From contig NC_091097.1 in NCBI RefSeq assembly GCF_024713975.1, positions 2,695,361-2,759,360 of the forward strand: 64,000 bases of DNA, read 5' to 3'. The notes beneath the pieces were generated by a model that saw nothing but the letters and a program-made list of their open reading frames with translations, searched no databases and was not told where the DNA came from. A program made the translations under genes and the position numbers. Within the stretch, counting starts at the first letter, position 1. Each line of letters opens with the position of its first letter. Below, piece by piece: positions 14,701 to 25,400 of this stretch. Origin of the DNA: Paralichthys olivaceus. Taxonomy: Eukaryota > Chordata > Actinopteri > Pleuronectiformes > Paralichthyidae.

Positions 14701-17555
14701 TTCCACCCTACATATAGGAGTAGGGGAAACTAACAAAATTCATAGCATACAAACTAAGCCCAAAACATGCAATGCAACAAGAAGGAAAGTAGGGGAGGTG
14801 TATTTGTTTTACTCAAGTGTTGGGAAAATCCAGTTTAGGGAGTTTGGATAGAAACAAGCACCAGTGTCTGAATTTCTGCAGCTTGGTTTAACATCACCCA
14901 CTAGATCAGACCAGATGAAGCAACAGACGGCTCAACAGCAGAACTTTGAGGAAACACATCCTGACTCTACCATGTGACTAACTGCTTACCTTGGAAAGAT
15001 TACTAGCTATTCTACCAATATGAACCCTGTCACAGCACACAGAGTACAAGGATTCATTCCAAGAGCTGAGCTCATCTCCCCGCCTGCCAATAACACACCA
15101 CCTCTCACACCAATACAAGCACAGCCCGCCACTAAGCCAGCCCCGACACACCAAGCTGCTCACATGTTGTCAGTGTTGTTAGCGTGTTCAAATGCTGAGT
15201 GGGAGTACTAACACGAAGCATTCTGTGAAACAGAACATTTTATACATAGTGACAGGTCATACATCCACTGTCAAAATTTAATTTTCTTTCGATGTTGGTT
15301 TTGCCATATCTTCTTTGAGATAGACCTTTGTTATTAAATATCTTACCTGCGTATATTTAGTTTAAGAAAAAATAAATTACTTGGAGCTAATTGCAGTGTT
15401 ACCAGACTTCAAAAACTTGAAGCACAGGGTGGGTCAGGCACGTTGATTTGAAAGAACCACACTCTGTTCTGGCTTGTTAACAGTGTTGCGTAACCTTAGT
15501 CCCAGCCACTCAGAGGGGAGAGGACATGGAGTAAAGAGAAAAACACAAAGTGATTATGTAAGCAGCTGGCAGCTCTCACTGTCAGTCCTAACAACAGGTC
15601 ATGTGGAAGACAGACTGAATCCAAATAATGCTTTAATCAACTTTCACTCTGCTCTTGTGAAACTACTTTGTCCAGAGGATTTTCTGATCACAAGTAAACA
15701 CATCCAATATATAGATGTGTGTAGGAACACATCTGAATATAAACTTTACAGTGCAGAGGTCATTTAAGTAGACCATATACTTACTACTATGAGGAGGAGT
15801 AGTAGATGACTTGATTTGAAGTTATTTTTTAGGTTATCTGTCTCTGATTTTCTATTTCTTTCAAGGCAAAAACAAACTCACAAATACAAAATAAAATGTT
15901 GATCTTCAACAGACACCAGGAAGCCAAAGTGTTTAACTGACCAAATTATTTCAAACACTTCCTCCCATGTTGTTAGGGGAACTGAGGTTTGACCAAATGA
16001 GTACATAAAGAAGCAGCTTCGTTTTCATGCATGCAAACTAATGCAAAGCTTTACTGCATAAACTAAAAATGAAAGCATTCAGATCTTTTACTTCCAATGC
16101 TTTATATATTTGCTTAACATTTCCAAATACATGTTATGAAAATCCTTGTGAAATCAAATATGCTTATGTCTCAGGGTTTCCTATAACATCTTGGTTCAGA
16201 GGTGGTCCACCCCTCAATGCTCACAATCATATACACCGTACACATACTATGGCACAGATAGTAGAAAATCTAAATAAATAACTATTTCTTTTTAAATGCT
16301 ATTTAAGTCATCGTGTCAAAATCCAGAGGTGGGTGTTGTCCTCTACAAGTTAATTAGACGTCAGTGATGAAGTGATCAGTCCCCAGCCCGTAAAAGCTCT
16401 TCATTAATTAACAATGTCTCTTCTGTTGTTCAGATGACCAAAGCTTAAGCTCAGAAATGTGATCAGCTGTTCTCAACCACTGTTTCCAGGAGCTGTGGAC
16501 CTCCAATATGGCCCCAGAGGTTGCATTTAGAAGGTGGCAGGGCTCAGTCAGGGAGATGGCTTTGTTATAAATACATCCAATGTTCTGATTTTTATTTTGC
16601 AGCTACATGCTCACACTACGTTTGCACCTTCAAATGCAGATCTCGGTCAACATGCACTAATCAGCATCAGTGTCCAACATCGGACCAAATTCATACAGCA
16701 AAGACCTTTAATAAGAGGTGGCACATCCAGTGAGTCATTACAAATATTAAAGATTACTCATTTATGAGCAGGCACTGAAAAGGAGCCAGAGAGCTTGATT
16801 TGTTCAAATTCAATTGAAAAGGACCCAACCCCAGCACAGTGGACATTCTCCTTTTAAAACCATGTTCCTTTGAGAAGAACCGATGTCGATATGAATCTGT
16901 GGGAACTTCGTGAAACCTCTCGATGAAACACTTCTTTATGTGAACTCTCATGAAGCAGAAGATCGTTAGGTGGAGCGGCCTGTTGTTCTCAGACATTCAG
17001 CCGGAGTGGCTCCGTGTTATTTTAGACTACAGGCAGTAAATAGCAAAGCCTGTGTCCTGGTCAGATCTTCTGTTTCTGGACTGCTGCTGCCTGACGGCGA
17101 TTACAGGCAGACAGGGGAGTCTCATATTAGCTAGTTAATAGCTGATAAAGGGATTAGCTACACAGCAACCGTTCGTTTCCATTCTCGTCGTTACCAAACT
17201 CCATTTGGACACTTGTTATATGATTGTGACGGGTAAAGGGCAGATTAGAGCACCATGAACAAAGACATACACACAGATAGCGTATTGTTATTTAAAACAG
17301 CAGACGTTTTGTTACAGCTAGCCGCTAACTTAGTAGCTTAGCACCAAACAGCTAACAGCTGATCGAGCAGAAGCTTCTTCAGGGAGAAACCAGGGAAACA
17401 GGACAACAGCCACAGCTCCGTGCCGTTGCTGGAAGATGGCACAAATAGAAACATCAGGTTGGTTTTGACAACGACTCACCCAGGTATATGTCCCCAAATG
17501 ATCCACTTCCAATTTTCCTGCCCAGTCTGTATCGGTTTCCTACTCTCAACTCCAT
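2725..17555 (-). CDS. csnk1d: Casein kinase 1 delta, complete 9-exon coding region
   Basis: Coding exons on the minus strand are 17555-17480, 10364-10254, 7026-6878, 6421-6193, 6092-5922, 5750-5602, 5234-5066, 4913-4801 and 2775-2725; joined they give 405 aa with all junctions in frame. The product is a Ser/Thr kinase that phosphorylates PER, beta-catenin-pathway and many other proteins in cytoplasm, nucleus and centrosome. Visible motifs are the glycine loop [11 protein letters not shown], the VAIK lysine (K38), HRDVKPDN (D128), [11 protein letters not shown] (DFG D149) and the CK1 signature around [11 protein letters not shown]. The tail after about residue 295 is basic and Ser/Thr-rich and ends in [16 protein letters not shown], which resembles the CK1-delta-2 type end, so delta is preferred over epsilon. 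The start ATG gives [20 protein letters not shown], identical in register to vertebrate CK1 delta/epsilon. Human delta is about 409-415 aa. It lies head-to-head with engase. Which teleost duplicate (da or db) this is cannot be told here. Confidence 0.95.
2861..2969. repeat. Short inverted-repeat element, AAAGGAACAGTTCA family
   Basis: The left end AAAGGAACAGTTCA and right end TTAAACTATTCCTTT are inverted copies with a short loop of about 80 bp. The same ends, with AAAGGGATAGTTCA, recur at 5437, 8374 and 48575. This fits a small non-autonomous DNA transposon of a kind common in fish. It lies in csnk1d intron 8. Confidence 0.65.
2978..3333 (+). mobile_element. MITE-like element, GGTCCAGTGTGTA family, copy A
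   Basis: Full-length copy of about 356 bp in csnk1d intron 8. It has inverted ends GGTCCAGTGTGTAAGATTTAG and, at the far side, the reverse complement of GGTTCAGTGTGTAGAATTTAG. The internal sequence (AAACACCTTTTGAGTTTTTA, CCCAGAAAAG, GGGGACCCTCTC) recurs in five other copies in the window. There is no coding capacity. Confidence 0.8.
5437..5547. repeat. Short foldback element, AAGGGATAGTTCAC family
   Basis: AAGGGATAGTTCACTGG at the left pairs with CTGTGAACTATCCATTT at the right, and AATTCCCTCAT / AGAGGGAATT also pair, so the 111 bp is nearly one hairpin. It belongs to the same family as 48575-48978. It lies in csnk1d intron 6. Confidence 0.7.
8022..8371 (-). mobile_element. MITE-like element, GGTCCAGTGTGTA family, copy B
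   Basis: Full-length copy in reverse orientation: it begins GGTACAGTGTGTAGAATTTAG and ends CTTACACACTGGACC. Both ends touch TTAA-like flanks (CTTAAAGG on the left, CCTTAAAGG on the right). A different inverted-repeat element begins within three bases of its right end. Confidence 0.8.
8374..8707. mobile_element. Partial foldback element, AAAGGGATAGTTCAC family
   Basis: AAAGGGATAGTTCACACAAAATG opens the element. The segment GTGTGGTGTCATCCAAGTGTCTG through CATTTACACTG is the reverse complement of part of the 48575-48978 copy. The segment around 8640-8668 (GATATCAGAAGACATTTAGG) recurs inverted near 9262-9300, so the element seems to be interrupted by the hAT-like insertion that follows. Confidence 0.6.
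8708..9488. mobile_element. hAT-like non-autonomous element (GGGCTGGGCGATAT ends)
   Basis: The left end TAGGAGTGGGCGGTATATTG and right end GGCCATATCGCCCAGCCCTA are inverted relatives of the TAGGGCTGGGCGATATGG terminus found on many fish hAT-type elements (recalled). The interior of about 750 bp has no long reading frame. A fragment with a related end (GCTGGACGATATGGC) occurs at 49949. Confidence 0.55.
10365..17479 (-). other. csnk1d intron 1
   Basis: This 7.1-kb first intron is AT-rich and I recognised no exon, RNA gene or clear transposon in it. Short open frames are scattered at random and carry no family motif. A GGAAAATGTC-type word recurs at 12931, 12986 and 13348, suggesting an old unidentified repeat. 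Confidence 0.7.
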
Positions 17556-17965
17556 GGTAGGGGAAACTGTGGTCGGCTAGCAAGCTCACTGCTAGCTCGA
17601 AAATGTGAAAAAGAAATGTTCAGGTTGAGAGGCAAGGTGTTAAAAAGCAGAACAGGCCGAACAGAGGAGCTCCTCAAGAGATCTGCTGACCGCTCTGTGT
17701 TGTCTCCGGGTAGGTTCCGCTCCCGCAATCTTTCGCCACTTGTTTCAAAATGCTGCCAATGTCATCCGGCGGTAATACGGGGCTTGTTGGAAAGGTCGAA
17801 GTGTGAACTTGATGCTCCCGCTGGTTTTGAGACGAGTCGAGGTTAATTCTCCACGGATGAAGACGGATTTTGAGGAGCTATGGTTCTGGGCTGGGCTCGG
17901 ACAGTCTCCCTCTTGATGCTGCTTCAGCTTCTTGTCAGCATCCTGATCCTCCGACGTCTACGTCC

Positions 17966-17978
17966 GACGTCACTTCCG
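17966..17978. promoter_or_regulatory. CRE-like site overlapping an ETS-like site
   Basis: GACGTCACTTCCG combines seven of eight CRE bases (GACGTCA) with CACTTCCG, the complement of the ETS core CGGAAGTG. It is about 410 bp upstream of the csnk1d start codon in a CpG-containing stretch. A further TGACG follows at 17986. It is a motif match only; use is inferred. Confidence 0.4.
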
Positions 17979-18086
17979 TGCTGCGTGACGCTACTGCCAG
18001 AGAGCCTTTTACTGTAGAGCTGCCAACAGACACCAGCGTCAGTAACAGCACGGTGTTTCTGAGCAAGAGAGAACTTTCACTTTATC

Positions 18087-18333
18087 TAACTACCTACCTA
18101 CCTACCAAGTACTCACCTACCTACTTACTTACTTACTTAACTACCTTAATCCTACCTACCTAGTACTCATCTACCTACTTACTTACTTACTTACTTACCT
18201 ACCTTAAACTTACCTACCTAGTGCTCACCCACCTACCTCCTACCTAGTACTCACCTACCTACTTACTTACCTACCTACCTACCTACCTACCTACCTACCT
18301 ACCTAGTACCCACCTACCTACCTGCCTACTCAC
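18087..18333. repeat. CTAC/CTTA tetranucleotide tract with AGTACTCA spacers
   Basis: Runs of CTAC and CTTA alternate for about 245 bp and are punctuated four or five times by AGTACTCACCTA-like or AGTGCTCACC-like joins. This gives a larger unit on top of the four-base repeat. It lies between the csnk1d and engase start regions. Confidence 0.9.
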
Positions 18334-18603
18334 TTCCAAAGCTGATGGTGAATAGTAGACTTTCACTTTAAAGCCCACCATCGATAGTTTGGATGTTCTT
18401 TGATTGATGGTACCTCATTTGTTCAGTCTGACTTTAACAAGCTCTTTTTCATATACTGCAATTAAAGTATATATCTGTGTACTAAGAGGTATTCCATCCG
18501 CTGGTGGTCCCTAACATCAACTGGTGGGAGATCATACAGATGCAGTATCACCGCATTTTCAACAATAGAACAAATATACACAAACTAAAATAGGCCTGTC
18601 CCT

Positions 18604-18835
18604 GTGATGCGTTTAGCTTTTGCCTCACAGAAAGTCTCCCGGTTTGAATTTGGTGTTCTCTGTGTACTCCAGCTTCCTGAAGACTCTAAATTAACCGTGG
18701 TTGGGAATGTTAGTGTGAATGGTTGTCTGTATGTTGGCGCTGTGATACACTGGCAACCTGTCCAGGGTTTACCCTGCCTCTGCTGGGATTGGCTCCATCT
18801 GCCCCTGTGTAGATAATGGATGGATAGATGACATT
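18604..18835 (+). repeat. Dispersed fish repeat ending GGATGGATAGATGACA
   Basis: The order GTGTACTCCAGCTTCCTG, CTCTAAATTAACCGT, GTGTGAATGGTTGTCTGTATG, CTGGCAACCTGTCCAGGG and GGGATTGGCTCCA is that of a repeat I know to be very common in fish. It is decayed. I do not assign it to a class. Confidence 0.65.
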
Positions 18836-19436
18836 TACTGACCTGTGAGTAATGATGATTTTGTCACAAGTACATAAATGAAGTATTAAATTAACTAGTA
18901 TTAAAGAAAAACAAGTAGTGGGTACTTTCTTTTTTGTTGAGTGAACAAGGCTCAGTGCCCAGTGTTGTTGTTCCATAATTTCCTGCTAGGGACCAATCTC
19001 TTCAAAATAAAAGTGTCTGGTTCTGCACAATAACAAAAGAGTGGGTCCTTTGTCCAGCTGGCCTCGGTCCATTCTCTCATGTGCAGCTGAGTGCAAACAA
19101 ACAAGAGAAATATACACGGTTACTGAATAAAGTTCACTGCAATATGGGTTAATAACTTGGCTTCATCTCAAGCTGTTTCGTTTAAAATGGTTTAACAATG
19201 GTTAAGGGTTATTTTCATAACAGATTTAGTTTGTGATGTTGATCTAATAAATCACAACATGAGTATTGTCGAATGCTGTTCAAGCAAGCTTTGTTTGTAT
19301 CTTTCTGTTTTTTTCTCTAATTTTATTTATTGAAAATGGTGCTTTTATTGTGAAGGGTTACGGCCGGAAAGGCTTCGCCGTTGCCCAGGCACCTTTCGGT
19401 TTCCTTGTCCGTCGATTTTCATCTGAATGTGGAGAA

Positions 19437-22400
19437 ATGTCTGTGACTGCGGAAGGAAACAAGACTCCCGGGAAAAGCAGACGAGAGGACGGAGAGGAGA
19501 GCGATGGTGTCGGCGGGAAGGACACACCGGAACCCAGCCGGTACTGTAGCTCCTCACTTACTTCCCGGTCTCACAAGACTGTCACTGAGCCAGAGTCAGA
19601 GTCTTCTCTAGTTTTAATGATGCAGACTCGTCATGAGATGTTTTATCATGAACAGCAGCAAACAAAAGTAGCCGACGATCAACAAATGTCACTAAACGAA
19701 CCTGTTCAGTCCCACAGTTCGTTTCCCAGCAGACACGATGACATCAACAATCACATCTGTTGATACGGACATTCATAATGGCTGAGTTCCATTTAGCTGC
19801 ATCAGTTTTAGAGTCCTGGTGCTGCACACTAGCTCACTGTAAGATCTCATTGTAAGGTCTCACTGTAAGATCTCATTGTAAAGTCTCACTGCAAAGTCTT
19901 ACTGAAAGATGTCACTTTAAGGTCTCACTGTAAGGTCTCAATTAAAGGTCTCACTTTAAGGTCTCACTTTAAGGTCTCACTGTAAGGTTTCATTGCAAGG
20001 TCTCACTGTAAGGCCTCACTGTAAAGTCTCACTGTAAGATCTCATTGTAAAGTCTCACTGTAAGATCTCAATGTAAAGTCTCACTGTAAGATCTCATTGT
20101 AAAGTCTCACTGCAAAGTCTCACTATAACATCTCACTGTAAGGCCTCACTGTAACGTCTCACTGTAAGGTCTCACTGTAAGGTCTCACTGTAAGGTTTCA
20201 TTGCAAGGTCTCACTAGGCCTCACTGTAAGGTCTCACTGTAACGTCTCACTGAAAGGTCTCACCAGGACACTTGAGCTAAACATAGTGTTCTTTTCCTAC
20301 CATGACAGATCACAGTGGCATTCACACTGAAGTACAACCTCAACTTGTCTTGTGTCATAAACTCACATCATTCCTGAATGAGTGGCTTTCTTCCAGGGGC
20401 GGTTTTAGTGGTATTGCAGGCCCCGGGTCAACCATTGTGATGGGTGGAGAAAGGCTTGTCTTAGCTTTACCTTCCAGCACTATGTGCCAAAGGTATTGTT
20501 TGAACTTCCAGGGAGCCGAAACATAGAGGGGAAGTTCTCATGACAATTATATTCAATCTAAAATTTATTTTTATGTCGTCTAATTTAAGACTTTGTCTCA
20601 CTTTTATTCCACTTTGAATTATTTGCTGTGTATCTATATATATAAGTTATCACTTGTTTAGAGTTTTTTTGCTTTAACCAAAAGGAAACACGTTTCATGA
20701 GCCCCCAGGTAAATTGCCTGCCCAGTGTGTGATAAACCCTGAACCGCTGCAAGATCTTCATGCTGAGAAAGTGTCATCAAAAAATCAAGTAGCCTGTGGG
20801 AAAAAAATCTGTTTAAAAATGACTGCTTAATTTGTTTTTTTTGCCACCTTTTACTTTCTCTAGGTTGGACTCTTGTTTGGATCAACCCATGGATTCAAGC
20901 AGCATCCATGAAGTTGTCAAGTATACACCCTCGCAGCTAGCAGGTTAGGTGACTACATCACCACGTCTTCATCAAATCTGAGCTGCAGTTGATATCTTGA
21001 TGTCCAAACATCAAGAACCTTCTCAGTGTTCTTCAACGTGATATTTCCTATTCTCTTCTAGAAAACCATTATGATACTGACACCACCGAACCAATCAGCT
21101 GCGGTCTTCAGACTTTAGAGGAGATTCTGACATGGAAACGAAGTGAGGCAAACCCTTTCAATGTGGCAGTCGTCCCTCTGGCAACTCGGGAGCCTCCCCT
21201 GGCCAGTAGCCCGCGTCGGACTCTGGTGTCTCATGATATGATGGGCGGCTACCTAGATGACAGGTGTGAATTTATAAGGAAATAACTAGCCCCTAAGGAA
21301 ATAGGATTCTTTTCTCTGGCCTAGGTGGACGACTATAAATAGAGAATTCAGAAAAGGACACTGCCTGATCTTCAAATCACCTCAAAATGTCTTCTCAGCT
21401 CATTTCTCAAGTTTACAAACTCTACACAGTTCACAGTGAGCTGAAGGGATATTTCAGGATTTAGGGGCTCTACTTGGCACTATACCTAAATTAGGGAGTA
21501 TACTGTACACTACATGGCCCAAAGTATGGGGATGCCCGGATGCAATACTTGTGTATAATTGCCTCTGCCTTTCTGGGAAGACTTTCCATTAGATTAGACC
21601 ACTGTTCTCCCCAACAACCACACTAAGTATTTGGTGGGTTTTTGTCTGTGTCCTAATTCAGGGGCCACAGCCTTTGGAGGCTGCATGTGGAAGCTCATCA
21701 CACTGTCATGAGTTATGACTCAGTGAAGTCCGTTTGCATTTGTCCCTTAGGTGCACTCTGACTGTGTCATCGTAACATGAGCCATATAACTAACTACAGC
21801 CACTAATGAAGACTATAAATATTATACTTGTTAAACAGATGGATTTTGTTGCTTGTTTTAGCTTTTGGGTCCATGATTCATACATGATCATTTATTTCTA
21901 ATGGTTAGGAGGTTTTATTTTGTTCCTGCAGCCACATTCATTAACCATAATGCCATGCCGTTCTGTCTTCTGTTGTTGAGGTTTGTCCAGGGGACAAGTG
22001 TCGACGCTCCATATGCTTTCTACCACTGGCAGTATATTGATATTTTTAACTACTTCACGCACAAGCTGGTGACAATTCCTCCTGCTGTGTGGACCAATGC
22101 TGCGCATAAACATGGAGTCGTCGTTATAGGTGAGTGAAAAGTTTAGTCTTCCTGAATTTTTAAATTTTTATATCACAAGGATCAAGATGCAGTGAGAGTT
22201 TGACAGGGTTTCCGATCTTCACTGTGATTGGCTTTCTTTCCAGGGACTTTCATCACAGAGTGGACTGATGGAGCCACGGTGTGTGATGCCTTCCTGAAAG
22301 ATGAGGAGTCGTATCGGGCAGTAGCTGATAAACTAGTCCAGATTAGCTGCTATTATGGCTTCGATGGCTGGCTCATTAACATAGAGAATTCCCTCAATGT

Positions 22401-25400
22401 GAGTAATTGACTTCTGGTGCTACCACACCACCACATATAGCTTTAGCTTATGGCCGACGCGTCCCCACTTTCTCCCACTATCCAGAAATTAAGCAAAAAT
22501 ATCCCAGATACAAACACCACTGTCTTGTGCATTTGCAGCCAGAGTCTCTGCAGGAAGATGGCGTTGCAGTAGTGAGGTCCTGCTGATACATGCATTTGAC
22601 CAATCATGATAAATAACAATTTAAAGCCAAACTTACTGGTAAAATGAACATTTGAACATATATCAGTGTGATAAGAACTAACTACAATGACAGAAACAAC
22701 TGTTCATCTTCGAGAAAACGTTATTTGGCTTTTACTCTCTCTCTTTTTGATTTGGTCCTTGTCCCGTCCATCAACATAGAGGAGGTGGGATTTATGATCT
22801 ATACTGCAGCCAGTATAGATCACTTGGCAATCAAACCACTTCACCCTTTAAGGATGATGAATCCTACTGACTTGATTTTATCAATACTTCTCCACATACT
22901 AGTTAACATAAGTCTGTTCGCACTATGAATATGCCAATCACAGAGCTAAAAGCATGCCTGTAGTCTCCTGTTATTTTTCCTCTTAAAAAAACATTTGACT
23001 CAAGCTAGCATTCTCGTAGAGTGTATCAAACCCTGAAGTAAGAACAAACTGTGCACGCTGTCCTCTACTTGCAGGAGGTTGCGGTGAAGAACACACCTTT
23101 GTTCCTGCGCTATCTGACAGACCAGATGCACGAGCGAGTCTCTGGCAGCCTGGTGCTGTGGTACGACAGCGTGATCGAGAGCGGAAAGCTGGTTTGGCAG
23201 AATGAACTCAACCAGTCCAATAGGTAGAGTGGATTTCTATATGGTTTGAAAACTTAGTTAAGATTCATTACTAACTTACTGATCCAAAACTTTGCCTCAA
23301 ACTCCTCATAATAGGATATTTTTCGATGCTTGTGATGGTTTCTTCACTAACTACAACTGGACAGAGGAGAACCTGGAGGGGATGAAAGAAAACAGCGGAA
23401 TCCAGGGCCGTGAGGCTGACGTCTATATCGGGGTAGACGTGTTTGGCCGAGGCAACGTGGTTGGAGGAATGCTTGAAACCAATAAGGTACACCCTTTGGA
23501 TAAGGTGGCTTTTTATTAATAGGCATAAATCACACAGACAATTAACTGTATTTATATTCTTGTGCTGTTTGTCTTCAGGCCCTGGACATGATCAGGAAGC
23601 ACAACTTCTCTACAGCCATCTTCGCTCCAGGCTGGGTGTACGAGACACACGATGATAAGACTGAATTCCGCAATAACCAGGACATGTGAGCTGTGCACAA
23701 TATTTACACTGACTTTAATACACTCATTAATCGCCAATGAATTAAGAAAGCTGATTTAAAATAGTATATAATATAATAATGAATGAATGAATTAAGAATA
23801 TGATGTTTTTAAACTTCCTGCAGGTTCTGGGCTCTTTTGTCAGACAACCTGTACATCCACCGACCAGCCTCACCTCTCCCCTTCATCTCCTCCTTCTGCC
23901 AGGGCTTTGGGAAGGCTCTCTACTGGAGAGGAAAGGTAATTGTGGAATGGTGGAAGAGCAAAATACATGATGTTAACATTACTGGTTGCTCAGGCCAGTG
24001 CGCTTGAGTCTTCTCAAAGATACTTCAACACACTTCCAATTCAAGATGAACTGCATTTAGAAAAGAAAACTTTGAATTCATAAACGATACAATGCTCTAA
24101 TTAACGTAATAATGAAGTGATTTATTCTTTTTCTCTCTGTGTTGTATTGTTATATTCATTATTAGATATTCTTAGTGTGAAGACTGGACTGAACATTTCT
24201 TGTTTTAAGCTGCGGATCTGGGTAGTTAAGCAAAGTACTTATATGCGTTTTTTTGTAAATGCAGGTAAACCTACTGATAAAGGGAATTGATTCCTTTCCC
24301 ATTGTCAGTGGTGGAGCATGCATCTCTTTTGTTTCTCCCATTGCATCATCTTCGATCTCACGAACTCACTGATTCACTCTCTTGACTCGCTGTCATGCCA
24401 AATTAGCCCGTTCACCCGGGTGTCGTTTTTCCATCGCTGTCGATCAGAGCCGGAGCTGATTAAAACCAGTGTCTATTGCAGAGTCATTTGACCCGGGAGT
24501 GAATGCTGATAGTATTCATTCCCATTACAGACAAAAGCAAGATGTGTTAGCGGGGTTTTGTCCAGTGAAAAGGCTAAAGCCCCTTTTGATCACCTTGTTT
24601 ATGTTAAGTGTAATGACCAGTGCAAAGTGAAGTTGATCTTTGGTGTAAAGGTTGTGTGAGCACATCTGCTGTTTGAGTTAACGATGCAGCAGCACAAAGT
24701 GCAGAAAGGCTTGCTGGACTAGAATACAGATCAGAGGGAGTGCTGATTATTCAACACAGCCAATCACATGTGGTCTAATAGCTCTTAAGTGGCCCAGACA
24801 ATCACTTTGAATGATAGCAGTTCACGGAAAAGAGAGATCTGCTCCAGGAAATCCTACGTTACATGGTTGCATAACATGATCACATAGCACCGCAAAGCTA
24901 CAGTTAAAGGCCAATTATTTTAAAGTTAATCAGCACAAAGTGTATTCAGTAAGCTTGATGAGACCATTGTATTAGTCTGATGTTGTAAGAGTCCGAATTA
25001 GATCATTGTTGTAATGTATGTAGAAGAATGGTGAGCTTTTGCCTTTCAAGAATAAAACATAAAATGCCACTTAATCACAAAAAAGGATTTTTTCATTTTA
25101 ACTTGCAAAATACCATGTTTTGAAATGCGCTATGTGAGTCAGGTTTATTGATATTTTTATTATTATGTGTTTGCAGCACGAGACAGAAAGGAGCTGGTTC
25201 AACCTGGCTGCCCAGGAGATCCAACCCTTGTACTACCATGCGGAGCTGGAGGGCACGGGCTGGGTGAGGAGCCGTGGCTGCCCACAGGACGCCTGGAACG
25301 GAGGCTGCTCACTGCTGCTCGAGGGCCTCATCCCTGCCTCTCACACATCTGCAGTTTCTGCCAAGTGTGTGTTTTCTGCTCATCTTGTCATGTTGTGATC

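Larger units (their letters stand above)
17556..19436. other. Spacer between divergent csnk1d and engase
   Basis: The two start codons point away from each other across 1.9 kb. The csnk1d side (about 17600-18010) is richer in CpG and holds a CRE-like/ETS-like pair at 17966. The middle is a CTAC/CTTA tetranucleotide tract (18087-18333). A dispersed repeat occupies 18604-18835. No coding exon was recognised apart from 5' UTR sequence of the flanking genes, whose transcription starts cannot be read here. Confidence 0.7.

Noticed and set aside
19266..19436. Upstream in-frame ATG extending engase exon 1
   Set aside because: It would add a hydrophobic leader not expected for a cytosolic enzyme, and the sequence looks like non-coding 5' flank.
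19834..20262. Regular short repeats that might suggest a CRISPR array
   Set aside because: Units of 13 bp follow directly with no unique spacers, and the host DNA is a vertebrate intron.
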